From: Alteraquisediminimonas sediminicola
Lineage (GTDB): Bacteria > Pseudomonadota > Alphaproteobacteria > Sphingomonadales > Sphingomonadaceae
Length of the DNA: 64,000 nt
Assembly (NCBI RefSeq): GCF_019740335.1
Contig: NZ_JAHXZS010000001.1
Coordinates: forward strand, 1,155,216 to 1,219,215
Direction of reading: 5' to 3'
In this document: positions 18,091-26,980 of the stretch, in pieces
Position numbering within the stretch: position 1 is the stretch's first letter
How the letters are laid out: the number at the start of each line of letters is the position of its first letter
The notes under the pieces: model-generated
Seen by the model: only the letters and a program-made list of their open reading frames with translations
The model's database searches: none
What the model was told of the DNA's origin: nothing
Position numbers and translations under genes: made by a program

Positions 18091-19593
18091 ATGTCTGCAC
18101 AGCCTTCTTCCCCCATGGGCGCACCGCTCGTTCTCTTCAACAGCTTCACCCGCGAAGCCGCGCCTTTCACGCCGATCGATCCGGCGATGGTGCGGATGTA
18201 TAGCTGCGGGCCGACGGTCTATTCCTTTGCCCATCTCGGCAATCTGCGCGCCTATGTCTTTACCGATACGCTGCGCCGGGTGATGGAATATAAGGGCTAT
18301 AACGTCACCCATGTGATCAACATCACCGATGTCGGCCATCTCACCTCTGATGCCGATAGCGGCGACGACAAGATGGAAGCGGCGGCGAAAAAGACCGGCA
18401 AATCGATCTGGGACATTGCCGCTTTTTACACCGATGCGTTCAAGCAGGACATTCACCGGCTGAATATCAAAGACCCATCGCGCTGGTCGGTCGCGACCGA
18501 ACATGTCGATGACATGATCCATTACGCCGAAAAAATCGCGCCCGAACATTGCTACACGCTCGATTCCGGCCTGTATTTCGATGTCTCGACCCTGCCGGAA
18601 TATGGCAAGCTCGCGGGTGCGGCGACTCATGATGCGACCCCGGTCGAAAGCCGGATCGACCCCGTCGATGGCAAGCGCCACCCGCAAGATTTCGCGATCT
18701 GGCGGGCATCGCCCAAGGATGAACAGCGCCAGATGGAATGGGACAGCCCCTGGGGCAAGGGCGCGCCGGGCTGGCATCTCGAATGCTCGGTAATGAGCAT
18801 GAAATATCTGGGCGAACAGTTCGACATTCATACCGGCGGCATCGACCATCGCGAAATCCATCATTGCAATGAAATCGCGCAGAATCAGGCCTTCACCGGA
18901 TCGACCAAGACCGGCGCGAATTATTGGATGCACAATAATTTCCTCGTCGATCGCGATGGCAAGATGTCGAAATCCAAGGGCGGTTTCTCCACCCTGCAAT
19001 CGGTGATCGACCGGGGCATTCACCCGCTCGCCTATCGCCTGTTCTGTATTTCGGCGCATTATCGTTCGGAACTCGAATTTTCGGGCGACAATGTCGCCGC
19101 CGCGCTGACCCGGTTGAAACGACTGGTGATGGGCGTATCCGCCCTGCGCGATCGGGCCGAAGGGACGATCTGGCAGACTTACGATCGCACGGCGCTGGAA
19201 GCTGGCCTGCCTGCCGCCGCCATTGATGCCCTCACCCGCTTCGATGCGGCGATTGCCGATGATCTGATGCTGCCCCGTGCCCTGCCGCTGGTGGAGGAAG
19301 TGCTGAGCATGAAGAAGATCAGCGTCGATGATCGGCTAAGGGCCATCGCCTCGATGGATCTGGTGCTCGGTCTCAACCTGATGACGATCAACCGCGCAGG
19401 CCTCCGTGTTCGCCCGGCGGATGCACAAATCACCGAAGACGAGATCAACGCGATCCTTGACCAGCGCAAACAGGCGCGGGCCGATAAGGATTATGCGGAA
19501 TCCGACCGGCTGCGCGATGCGCTCGCCGCCAAGGGTGTGGAGGTCATGGACGGCGATCCGCTCGGCTGGGACTGGGCGCTCCATCTGGGGTGA
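18091..19593 (+). CDS. cysS: Cysteinyl-tRNA synthetase
   Basis: CysS charges tRNA-Cys. The class I signatures are present: YSCGPTVYSFAHLGNLRAYVF contains the zinc cysteine and the HIGH-type HLGN, and GKMSKSKGGF is the KMSKS loop near residue 290. Further zinc ligands lie in GWHLECS and DHREIHHCNE. The frame is open from 18052, but TAAGG lies 7 bases before the ATG at 18091, giving 500 aa. A single-arm repeat starts 6 bases after the stop. Confidence 0.97.
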   Translation: MSAQPSSPMGAPLVLFNSFTREAAPFTPIDPAMVRMYSCGPTVYSFAHLGNLRAYVFTDTLRRVMEYKGYNVTHVINITDVGHLTSDADSGDDKMEAAAKKTGKSIWDIAAFYTDAFKQDIHRLNIKDPSRWSVATEHVDDMIHYAEKIAPEHCYTLDSGLYFDVSTLPEYGKLAGAATHDATPVESRIDPVDGKRHPQDFAIWRASPKDEQRQMEWDSPWGKGAPGWHLECSVMSMKYLGEQFDIHTGGIDHREIHHCNEIAQNQAFTGSTKTGANYWMHNNFLVDRDGKMSKSKGGFSTLQSVIDRGIHPLAYRLFCISAHYRSELEFSGDNVAAALTRLKRLVMGVSALRDRAEGTIWQTYDRTALEAGLPAAAIDALTRFDAAIADDLMLPRALPLVEEVLSMKKISVDDRLRAIASMDLVLGLNLMTINRAGLRVRPADAQITEDEINAILDQRKQARADKDYAESDRLRDALAAKGVEVMDGDPLGWDWALHLG

Positions 19594-19598
19594 GGAAA

Positions 19599-19695
19599 AC
19601 CAACGGCGGCATCGCCGCCGCAAGCGCGAACGCGCGCCCGAGCTTATTGCGAGGAAGCCAAGCGGGCGGATGCCCGCGCCCGGCGCCTGAGGGAC
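19599..19695. repeat. Palindromic intergenic repeat, single arm (type B)
   Basis: This 97-base stretch is nearly identical to the right half of the repeat at 9313-9535, from the CCAACGGCG inner end to the GAGGGAC outer end, including the CGAGCTTATTGCGAGGAAG block. No left arm is present, so single arms exist in this genome as well as pairs. Confidence 0.8.
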
Positions 19696-19816
19696 AAAAC
19701 AAAAACGCGGGACTAAAACAAAACACCGCCTCGTTCACTGTGATCGAAAACCATCATCATCGCCGTTACCGCTATTTCTTGCCCTTGGCGGCGGCTTCAC
19801 GTAAAGCCGCGCCATT

Positions 19817-21190
19817 ATGACTAAAAACTGGACCACAGAAAGCTGGAAGGCGTTTGAAGCGCGCCAGCTCCCGACCTACCCCGATCAGGCCGCGCTGTCG
19901 GCGGCGGAAGCGACTCTGTCGAACTATCCGCCGCTCGTTTTTGCTGGTGAAGCCCGTGATTTGAAGACCGAGCTGGCACAAGTCTCGGCGGGCAAGGCGT
20001 TCCTGTTGCAAGGCGGCGATTGCGCCGAAAGCTTCGCCGATTTCCATCCCAACACGATCCGCGACACCTTCCGCGTGCTGTTGCAGATGGCGGTGGTGCT
20101 GACCTATGCGTCGAAATTGCCGGTGGTGAAGGTCGGGCGCATGGCCGGCCAGTTCGCCAAGCCGCGTTCCGCCGATATGGAAACCAAGGGCGATGTGTCG
20201 CTCCCGTCCTATCGCGGCGACATCATCAACGACATCGCCTTCACCTCGGCCTCGCGCACGCCGGACCCGGAACGGATGATCCGCGCCTATAGCCAGTCGG
20301 CGGCGACGCTGAACCTGCTGCGCGCCTTTGCGCAGGGCGGCTATGCGAACCTGCATCAGGTCCATCGCTGGACGCTCGATTTCATGGGCCGCAGCCCATG
20401 GGCCGAGAAATTCCAATCGGTCGCGGATCGCATCGGCGATGCGCTCGACTTCATGGCGGCATGCGGGATCAACGAGAACACCGTGCCGCAGTTGAAGGGC
20501 ACGCAATTCTTCACCAGCCATGAAGCGCTGCTGCTCCCTTATGAGCAGGCGCTGACCCGGCAGGATTCGCTGACCGGCGATTGGTATGACACCAGCGCCC
20601 ATATGCTGTGGATCGGCGACCGCACCCGCTTTGAAGGGTCGGCCCATGTCGAATTCCTGCGCGGCATCGGCAACCCAATTGGCCTGAAATGCGGCCCGAG
20701 CCTTGATCCGGATGCTCTGTTGCGGATGCTCGACATACTCGACCCGAATCGCGAACCGGGCCGGATCACGCTGATCACGCGCTATGGTTCGGACAAGATC
20801 GAACAGCATCTGCCGACCCTTGTCCGCGCCATCAAGCGCGAAGGTCGTCCGGTCGTCTGGTCTTGCGATCCGATGCACGGCAATGTCATCTCGGCGGCCA
20901 ATGGCCTGAAAACCCGTCCGTTCGACCGCATCCTGTCGGAAGTGCGCAGCTTCTTCGCCGTCCATCGGGCGGAAGGGACGCATGGCGGCGGCATTCACGC
21001 CGAAATGACCGGGCTGAACGTCACCGAATGCACCGGCGGCGCAATCGACATCACCGAAGAGGGGCTGAGCGCGCGCTATGAAACGCAGTGCGATCCGCGC
21101 CTCAATGCCGGGCAGAGCATCGAACTCGCCTTCCTGTTGGCGGACATGCTCAATCAGGAAATGAAGGAGCGAGAACAGGTCGCGGCCTGA
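19817..21190 (+). CDS. Class II (plant-type) DAHP synthase
   Basis: This 457-residue enzyme condenses phosphoenolpyruvate and erythrose 4-phosphate, the first step of the shikimate pathway. It is the class II type: [19 protein letters not shown] at the N terminus, [12 protein letters not shown] near residue 62, [15 protein letters not shown] near 105, and [24 protein letters not shown] and WSCDPMHGN further on, which supply the phosphate and metal ligands. A hairpin with a 14-bp interrupted stem follows at 21207-21243. Confidence 0.95.
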   Translation: MTKNWTTESWKAFEARQLPTYPDQAALSAAEATLSNYPPLVFAGEARDLKTELAQVSAGKAFLLQGGDCAESFADFHPNTIRDTFRVLLQMAVVLTYASKLPVVKVGRMAGQFAKPRSADMETKGDVSLPSYRGDIINDIAFTSASRTPDPERMIRAYSQSAATLNLLRAFAQGGYANLHQVHRWTLDFMGRSPWAEKFQSVADRIGDALDFMAACGINENTVPQLKGTQFFTSHEALLLPYEQALTRQDSLTGDWYDTSAHMLWIGDRTRFEGSAHVEFLRGIGNPIGLKCGPSLDPDALLRMLDILDPNREPGRITLITRYGSDKIEQHLPTLVRAIKREGRPVVWSCDPMHGNVISAANGLKTRPFDRILSEVRSFFAVHRAEGTHGGGIHAEMTGLNVTECTGGAIDITEEGLSARYETQCDPRLNAGQSIELAFLLADMLNQEMKEREQVAA

Positions 21191-21206
21191 TCTCCACCTG
21201 TAGATC

Positions 21207-21243
21207 GTCGAGCCGGCCCCTCGCCGGGGGGGGCTGGCTCGAC
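21207..21243. terminator. Strong hairpin after DAHP synthase gene
   Basis: GTCGAGCCGGCCCC (21207-21220) pairs with GGGGCTGGCTCGAC (21230-21243) with one mismatch. No T-run follows, so intrinsic termination would be weak; it may instead stabilise the 3' end of the mRNA. Confidence 0.5.
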
Positions 21244-21378
21244 CATCAGCGTTGCAAATTTTGCAGCGCAGCAATTTTGACATTCCCCAAACGGCCTGTG
21301 ATCGCTATGAGCCGGGGCGTCGGTAATATTGCTACGCAATGTCGTCGGCCACAGATTCACAAGTAAAAGGTTTTTCCC

Positions 21379-21912
21379 GTGAGAATTGATATGATCCCGG
21401 TCGGCCCGAATCCGCCCGAAGAACTCAACGTCATCATCGAAGTGCCCACGGGCGGCGAACCCGTGAAATATGAAATGGACAAGGCATCGGGCGCATTGTT
21501 CGTCGATCGCATTCTCCACACACCGATGCGCTATCCGGCCAATTATGGCTTCATCCCGCATACGTTGTGCGAAGATGGCGACCCGCTCGATGCATTGGTG
21601 ATCGCGCGTTCGCCGATCATTCCGGGCGCGGTCATCCGCGTGCGTCCGGTGGGCGTGATGATCATGGAAGATGATGGCGGGATGGATGAAAAGCTCATCA
21701 CCGTGCCGGTCAACAAGACCTTCCCTTATTATGACGAAATCAACGAACATGGCGATTTGCCGCCGATCGTGACGCAGCAGATCGAGCATTTCTTCCAGCA
21801 TTACAAGGATCTCGAACCCGGCAAATGGGTGAAGATCAAGGGCTGGGGCGATGCGACCGAAGCCAAGCGCATCGTGCTGGAAAGCATCGAACGGGCTAAA
21901 CAGGCTAAATAA
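21379..21912 (+). CDS. ppa: Inorganic pyrophosphatase
   Basis: A 177-residue family I soluble pyrophosphatase, which pulls biosynthetic reactions forward by hydrolysing pyrophosphate. Active-site segments include [15 protein letters not shown] near residue 20, the [12 protein letters not shown] region near 50 and [11 protein letters not shown] near 65, with [14 protein letters not shown] near 95. The start is a GTG 8 bases after AAAGG. A terminator overlaps the stop codon. Confidence 0.96.
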   Translation: MRIDMIPVGPNPPEELNVIIEVPTGGEPVKYEMDKASGALFVDRILHTPMRYPANYGFIPHTLCEDGDPLDALVIARSPIIPGAVIRVRPVGVMIMEDDGGMDEKLITVPVNKTFPYYDEINEHGDLPPIVTQQIEHFFQHYKDLEPGKWVKIKGWGDATEAKRIVLESIERAKQAK

Positions 21913-21939
21913 TTCAGCCTGTTTAGCGTTGTTTGTTGT
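21895..21939 (+). terminator. Terminator overlapping the ppa stop
   Basis: GCTAAACAGGCT (21895-21906) and AGCCTGTTTAGC (21915-21926) form a perfect 12-bp stem followed by GTTGTTTGTTGTT. The ppa TAA lies in the loop. Confidence 0.8.
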
Positions 21940-21940
21940 T

Positions 21941-22164
21941 CCCGCAAGCGCCGGGCGGCGACATCCGTCGCCTTGGCTTTCCTCACAATAAGCTCGGGCG
22001 CGCGTTCGCGCTTGCGGCGCTAAAGCGCCGTTGGTGGCAATTGTCGGGTGCAGACCTCGTCATCCCCCACCAACGGCACGCAGTGCCGCAAGGCCGAACG
22101 GCCGCCGCGCCTTATTGGCGCGAAAGCCTAAGCGGGCGGACGCCCGCGCCGGCGCTTGAGGCCT
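21941..22164. repeat. Palindromic intergenic repeat, paired copy in inverted order (arms B-A)
   Basis: A third member of the family. Its left arm carries the type B block (CACAATAAGCTCGGGCGCG) and its right arm the type A block (CCGCGCCTTATTGGCGCG), the reverse of the order at 9313-9535. The central CCGTTGGTGG / CCACCAACGG pair is kept. It fills the gap between ppa and the sphingolipid genes. Confidence 0.8.
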
Positions 22165-22209
22165 AAACAAAATTTTGCCAACATCACCAAAGCCGTTTAA
22201 GGACGCCTG

Positions 22210-22455
22210 ATGGAAAAACGCGCTGACACATTCAATCGGGTTGCCGAACTGATCGAACCTTTCAACAAGAAAGGGGTTTCGCTGTCCGATGCCACAACCT
22301 TTGCCACCGATCTCGAATGGGACAGCCTGACCGTGATGGACTTCGTCGCCTCGATCGAGGACGAATTCGACATCATCATCACGATGAACATGCAGGCTGA
22401 AATCGAAAATGTCGGCCAGCTGGTCGATACTGTGATCTCTGTTCAGGACAATTGA
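22210..22455 (+). CDS. Acyl carrier protein dedicated to serine palmitoyltransferase
   Basis: An 81-residue acyl carrier protein. The phosphopantetheine site is Ser39 in LEWDSLTVMDF, which departs slightly from the usual DSL(D/S) surroundings. It ends 7 bases before the serine palmitoyltransferase gene. In sphingolipid-making bacteria such an ACP commonly precedes spt and is thought to hand over the acyl chain. The Asp/Glu-rich helix 2 (FVASIEDEFDIII) is typical of ACPs. Confidence 0.88.
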   Translation: MEKRADTFNRVAELIEPFNKKGVSLSDATTFATDLEWDSLTVMDFVASIEDEFDIIITMNMQAEIENVGQLVDTVISVQDN

Positions 22456-22462
22456 TCCGCGT

Positions 22463-23665
22463 ATGACCGACCTGTTTTCCAAGTTCGACCCCCTGATCCA
22501 GCAGCGCGAAGATTTGCTCTCGACCGGCATCAAGGACCCGTTCTCCTTGGTCATGGAAAAGGTGATTTCCCCGACCGTCGCCTTGTGCAACGGCAAGGAA
22601 ACCATCCTGCTCGGCACCTATAATTATATGGGCATGACCTTCGATCCGGACGTGCTGGCTGCTGGCAAAAAGGCGCTGGACGAATTTGGCGCAGGGACCA
22701 CCGGCAGCCGCGTATTGAACGGCACCTATAGCCCGCATCGCGACTGTGAAGAGGCGTTGAAGGAATTCTATGGCATGGATCATGCCATGGTGTTCTCAAC
22801 CGGCTATCAAGCCAATCTCGGCATTATTTCAACCATGGCAAGCAAAGAGGATTACATCATCCTCGACATCGATAGCCATGCGTCGATCTATGATGGCTGC
22901 GCCTTGGGCAATGCCCAGATCGTGCCATTCCGCCATAACGACATCGATGCGCTGGAAAAGCGTCTGAAGCGCCTGCCACCGGAAGCGGGCAAGCTCGTCG
23001 TCTTGGAAGGCGTCTATTCGATGCTGGGCGATATTGCCCCGTTGAAGGAAATGATCACCATCGCCAAGGCGCATGGCGCGATGGTGCTGGTCGATGAGGC
23101 GCATTCCATGGGCTTTATCGGGCCCAAGGGTCGCGGCGTGGCCGAAGATCAGGGCGTGCTCGATCAGGTCGATTTCGTGATCGGGACATTCAGCAAATCT
23201 GTCGGTACGGTCGGGGGCTTCTGCGTTTCCAACCATCCGAAGTTCGAAGTGCTACGTCTGGTGTGCCGCCCTTATGTGTTCACCGCATCGCTGCCGCCCT
23301 CGGTGGTCGCGACCGCCGCCACCTCGATCCGCAAGCTGATGCACGCGGGCGACAAGCGTGCACATCTGTGGGAAAACAGCCGCAAGCTGCATAAGGGCCT
23401 GAAGGACCTCGGCTTCCAGCTCGGCACCGAAACGCCGCAATCGGCGATCATTTCGGTCATCATGCCCGATCTGGAACGCGGCGCGGCGATGTGGGAGGCG
23501 CTGCTTGATCGTGGCGTGTACGTCAACCTCGCCCGTCCGCCTGCGACGCCTGCGGGCATGACGTTGCTGCGTTGCTCGCTGTGCGCGGAACATAGCAGCG
23601 AACAGGTCGATGACATTATCGGTCGGTTCAAGGCGGCGGGTGCTGCTGCCGGGGTGCTGGGCTAA
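22463..23665 (+). CDS. spt: Serine palmitoyltransferase
   Basis: SPT condenses serine with a palmitoyl thioester to form 3-ketodihydrosphingosine, the first step of sphingolipid synthesis. It is a 400-residue alpha-oxoamine synthase with the PLP-binding Lys245 (GTFSKSVGTVGG), His138 (IDSHASIYDG) that stacks on the cofactor, Asp211 (LVDEAHSMG) and the GTYNYMGM and GTTGSRVLNGTY segments. No membrane helix is seen, as expected of the soluble homodimeric bacterial enzyme. The ACP gene just upstream supports SPT over the related KBL, AONS or ALAS enzymes. Confidence 0.94.
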   Translation: MTDLFSKFDPLIQQREDLLSTGIKDPFSLVMEKVISPTVALCNGKETILLGTYNYMGMTFDPDVLAAGKKALDEFGAGTTGSRVLNGTYSPHRDCEEALKEFYGMDHAMVFSTGYQANLGIISTMASKEDYIILDIDSHASIYDGCALGNAQIVPFRHNDIDALEKRLKRLPPEAGKLVVLEGVYSMLGDIAPLKEMITIAKAHGAMVLVDEAHSMGFIGPKGRGVAEDQGVLDQVDFVIGTFSKSVGTVGGFCVSNHPKFEVLRLVCRPYVFTASLPPSVVATAATSIRKLMHAGDKRAHLWENSRKLHKGLKDLGFQLGTETPQSAIISVIMPDLERGAAMWEALLDRGVYVNLARPPATPAGMTLLRCSLCAEHSSEQVDDIIGRFKAAGAAAGVLG

Positions 23666-23703
23666 ACCCTCCACCCCTTCGCAGTTGGTGGCGCCCCTTT
23701 AAT

Positions 23704-23780
23704 TGGTGACCCCGGCGTGACTCGAACACGCAACATCCTGCTTAGAAGGCAGGTGCTCTATCCAGTTGAGCTACGGGGTC
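23704..23780 (-). tRNA. tRNA-Arg (anticodon UCU)
   Basis: Read on the minus strand, a 7-bp acceptor stem (GACCCCG with CGGGGTC), a D arm (AGCTCAACTGGATAGAGC), an anticodon arm CCTGC-CTTCTAA-GCAGG, a variable loop and a T arm (GCGTGTTCGAGTCACGC) fold into a full cloverleaf. The loop gives anticodon TCT, and CCA is encoded at the 3' end. Confidence 0.96.
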
Positions 23781-23910
23781 TGCCCATTTCCATCCGACAC
23801 GGCTGCGCCGCCCGGAACGGTGTCGCCACCTTGGGGCCGTCACTGCACAAAATCATCGGCGCTGGCAATGGCTGTTTGCTAAGATGCGAAATCACGATAG
23901 GTTCCGCGCC

Positions 23911-24675
23911 ATGATGCACCCAGATCCATCCGTGCCCGCTGACCTGCCCCAACATGTCACCGGCAATCAGATCGCCCAAAAACAAATGCGTTATTATGAC
24001 TTTGTCATGGCGGCGTTTGTGGCAATTCTGTTGCTCGCCAACATCATCGGCGCCGCAAAACGATCCGAGGTCGATCTGCCGATCATCGGTAATTGGGCCT
24101 TTGGCGCGGGTGTGATGTTCTTTCCTTTAAGCTATATCATCGGCGATGTGCTGACCGAGGTTTATGGCTATGCCCGGGCGCGGCGCGTGATCTGGGCCGG
24201 GTTTGCGGCACTGATCTTCATGGCGTTCATGTCATGGGTCGTCGTGTCCCTGCCGCCCGCCCATGACTGGCCCGATCAGCCCGCTTATGAAGCCGTGTTC
24301 GGCAATAGCTGGCGGATCGTGCTGGCGTCGATGAGCGCCTTCTGGGTCGGCGAATTCGCCAACAGCTTTGTGCTGGCCAAGATGAAGCTCCTCACCAAGG
24401 GGCGCTTTTTATGGATGCGCACGATTGGCTCGACCGTCATCGGCCAGGGGCTGGACAGCCTGATCTTCTACCCCCTTGCCTTTTACGGTCTGGCGGGTTG
24501 GCCGCTCGATAAATTATGGCAGGTCGTCATTTCGCAATTCATCTTTAAAACCGCATGGGAGGCGTTGCTGACGCCCGTGACCTATGCCGTCGTCAATCAC
24601 CTGAAACGGGCAGAATTGGTCGATGTCTATGATGAGGGCACCGCGTTTTCGCCTTTTGGATCAAAGGCAGGATAA
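23911..24675 (+). CDS. Queuosine precursor transporter (YhhQ/DUF165 family)
   Basis: An integral membrane protein of the VUT/YhhQ family, which imports queuosine precursors such as preQ1 or preQ0. The family signature segments are clear: ANIIGAAK near the first helix, FPLSYIIGDVLTEVYGYARARRVIW, SFVLAKMKLLTKGRFLWMRTIGSTVIGQGLDSLIFYPLAFYG. About six membrane helices are visible. The frame opens at 23884; the ATG at 23911 is chosen because AGG lies a short way upstream, but the first 10-20 residues are uncertain. A nuclease-like gene follows after 8 bases. Confidence 0.9.
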   Translation: MMHPDPSVPADLPQHVTGNQIAQKQMRYYDFVMAAFVAILLLANIIGAAKRSEVDLPIIGNWAFGAGVMFFPLSYIIGDVLTEVYGYARARRVIWAGFAALIFMAFMSWVVVSLPPAHDWPDQPAYEAVFGNSWRIVLASMSAFWVGEFANSFVLAKMKLLTKGRFLWMRTIGSTVIGQGLDSLIFYPLAFYGLAGWPLDKLWQVVISQFIFKTAWEALLTPVTYAVVNHLKRAELVDVYDEGTAFSPFGSKAG

Positions 24676-24683
24676 GGATATCG

Positions 24684-25373
24684 ATGAGTTGGCGTGCGGA
24701 GGATTTTCGCGACCATTTTTTGAACCATGTCGGCACCAGTGAACAAGCCTTTCAATATGCGGCGCTGCTGCGGCAATTGGATCGCCAATGGCTGGGACTG
24801 GACGAAAAAATCGGCGAATTGGGCTTCGTTCAGATCATGATGTGGGCACGCAAATTACGTGCCGGCCTGTTCGCCAATACACCATTGGCCACGCAATTTC
24901 GGGCTGCGCTCAATTGCTATCTCAAATTTCTGATCGACGATGCGAATCCCGAGGCCGCACGACCGATTGCCGCCCCACCCAACCCCAAAGAACAGGCCGA
25001 CCGGGGCCTGATCCGGCAGGAACATCAGTTGCAAGCCGCCGTCCGCCGCGATCTCGATCTGCTGGAGCCAGGGCTGGTCGCGATTGACGGCGGACAGGAA
25101 CGGGTTGTCCCGACCGGCCGGATCGATATTCTCGCGCGCGATGCACAGGGCGCGCAATTGGTGATCGAATTAAAGGCCGGTCCTTGTCCCGCCGATGCGC
25201 TGGAACAGGCGCTCGGCTATACGACGGACATCGCCCAGTCATCCGACATGCCGTGCCGCACGATCATTATCGCGGGCAGCTTTGGCGAACGGACCCGCGC
25301 CGCCGCCCGCCGCGTCCCCCATCTCAAGCTGGTCGAATATCGCCTCCGCCTGCAATTCAACGCGCTGGATTGA
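24684..25373 (+). CDS. NucS/DUF91-like nuclease domain protein
   Basis: A 229-residue protein with two parts. Residues 1-95 are a helical domain I do not recognise. From about 110 the sequence follows the C-terminal nuclease domain of NucS/EndoMS: Glu113 (RQEHQL), Asp148 (GRIDIL), Glu162 and Lys164 (VIELKAG) and the EQALGYTTDI helix, i.e. a complete PD-(D/E)xK active site. The NucS N-terminal DNA-binding domain is replaced. A DNA repair or defence nuclease is plausible, but no substrate can be given. It is 8 bases after the transporter gene and so probably co-transcribed. Confidence 0.75.
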   Translation: MSWRAEDFRDHFLNHVGTSEQAFQYAALLRQLDRQWLGLDEKIGELGFVQIMMWARKLRAGLFANTPLATQFRAALNCYLKFLIDDANPEAARPIAAPPNPKEQADRGLIRQEHQLQAAVRRDLDLLEPGLVAIDGGQERVVPTGRIDILARDAQGAQLVIELKAGPCPADALEQALGYTTDIAQSSDMPCRTIIIAGSFGERTRAAARRVPHLKLVEYRLRLQFNALD

Positions 25374-25387
25374 CGCTGCCCTGATAA

Positions 25388-26980
25388 TCAATGCTTATGG
25401 CGGCGGCGATGGTCCTGATAGGAATGCAGCACTTCGCGCATGCGATGCAGCGCCTCGCGCCGATCTGCGGCTTTCTGGATAGCGCGCAATTCCTGCTTCA
25501 GGCCGGTCGAAAATTCGGCATAATCATTCTGCCAATCGCGCGCGACCTCCGGATGCAGATCGACACGACCGGTGGAGAGGCGTTTGGCCGCCTCACCCTT
25601 GGGCAATGCAAAACGTTCGCCGATCTGCGGGGGGACCACCGACTGCGCCACCCCATCCGCTTGCATCAACCGCCGCAGCGTCTCAATGCTGCCCGCCTCG
25701 CCATGGGTGAGGAACAGGCTGCCTGCAATCGGTTCGCGCGCCTTGACCCATGCGCGCAGATCGTCTTGATCGGCATGGGCGGAATAGCTGTCGATCCGTC
25801 GTATTTGCGCCCGCACCGCAACGTCCCGTCCGGAAATCCGCACGCGTTCCGCCCCGTCGAGCAAGGTCCGGCCCAATGTCCCCGCCGCCTGAAAACCGAC
25901 GAACAAGATGGTCGAATGGCGATTGCCCAGATTGTGCAGCAAATGATGGCGGATGCGCCCGGCCTCGCACATGCCGGACGCCGCCATGATGATCGCGCCC
26001 GTCACATTGTTAAGCGCCATGGATTCATTGACGCTGGCAACGAAATGAAAGGCCGGGATGCGGAATAAATCCCCGCCCTCGACATCTTCCAACTCATCGG
26101 CATGGGACGCAAAGACATCGGTCGCCCGGCTGGCCAAGGGTGAATCGATAAACACGCGGGGATTGGGCAGGCTTTTCGTTTCGATCAACCGCGCAATATC
26201 GAGCAACAATTCCTGCGTCCGTTCCAGCGCAAACACCGGGATGACAAGATTGCCGCCGCGCGTCAGCGCTGCCTGAATTTCAGCGAACAATAATTGGCGA
26301 CGTTCGTCGATGGTGATGTCATCGCGGATACGATCGCCATAGGTGCTTTCGCACACAACATGGTCAAAGCCGGTCGGCGCATCGGGATCGGGATGAAATG
26401 CCTTGTGTTCCGGCCCGATATCGCCGGAAAATAGCAGATGCACCCCATTGGCATCGACCTCGACCGAGGTGGAGCCAAGGATATGCCCCGCATTCCACAA
26501 CCGGGCGCGAATGCCGGGGGCGGCCTCGAACCAATGCTCCATATCCACCGGATGCGACTGTTCATAAGCCGAGATCGCATCGGCCTCAGTGTAAATCGGT
26601 TCGAACGGCGGTTCATCGGCACGGTCGGCGCGGCGATTGCGGCGCGCGGCCTCAAACTCCTGAATGCGCCCGGCATCAGGCAGCATGTGATACAAGAGAT
26701 CGCGGGTCGATGCCGTACACCAGATCCGGCCCCGAAATCCCTCGGCCACCAATTTGGGCAACAGCCCGCTATGATCGATATGGGCATGGGTCAGGATCAC
26801 GGCGGCGATCTCGGACACCTTGAAATCAAATGGTTCGCGGTTCAGGGTTTCCAGCGTGCGCGAGCCTTGAAACAGGCCGCAATCGATCAAAATCCGCTGA
26901 TCGCCGACGCGTAATTCCATGCAGGAGCCGGTGACCGTGCCTGCGGCCCCGTGGAAGGTGATTTCAGGTGTCGGCAACAT
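25388..26980 (-). CDS. Beta-CASP metallo-beta-lactamase RNA-processing protein
   Basis: A 530-residue MBL-fold protein with the CPSF73/YSH1-like architecture. The metal-binding HAHIDHSG motif is at residues 65-72, GHILGST and FSGDIG follow near 170-190, and the beta-CASP insertion contains VFALERTQELL, IDSPLA and MAASGMCEAGRIRHHL. The final DSYSAHADQDDL and LTHGE segments complete the RNA-specificity half. Such bacterial proteins are putative ribonucleases. The start codon overlaps the end of the PfkB kinase gene (TAATG), so the two are coupled. Confidence 0.9.
   Translation of the reverse strand: MLPTPEITFHGAAGTVTGSCMELRVGDQRILIDCGLFQGSRTLETLNREPFDFKVSEIAAVILTHAHIDHSGLLPKLVAEGFRGRIWCTASTRDLLYHMLPDAGRIQEFEAARRNRRADRADEPPFEPIYTEADAISAYEQSHPVDMEHWFEAAPGIRARLWNAGHILGSTSVEVDANGVHLLFSGDIGPEHKAFHPDPDAPTGFDHVVCESTYGDRIRDDITIDERRQLLFAEIQAALTRGGNLVIPVFALERTQELLLDIARLIETKSLPNPRVFIDSPLASRATDVFASHADELEDVEGGDLFRIPAFHFVASVNESMALNNVTGAIIMAASGMCEAGRIRHHLLHNLGNRHSTILFVGFQAAGTLGRTLLDGAERVRISGRDVAVRAQIRRIDSYSAHADQDDLRAWVKAREPIAGSLFLTHGEAGSIETLRRLMQADGVAQSVVPPQIGERFALPKGEAAKRLSTGRVDLHPEVARDWQNDYAEFSTGLKQELRAIQKAADRREALHRMREVLHSYQDHRRRHKH

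Noticed and set aside
19772..21283. A 503-codon frame antisense to DAHP synthase
   Set aside because: No domain, and the forward gene has all class II motifs.
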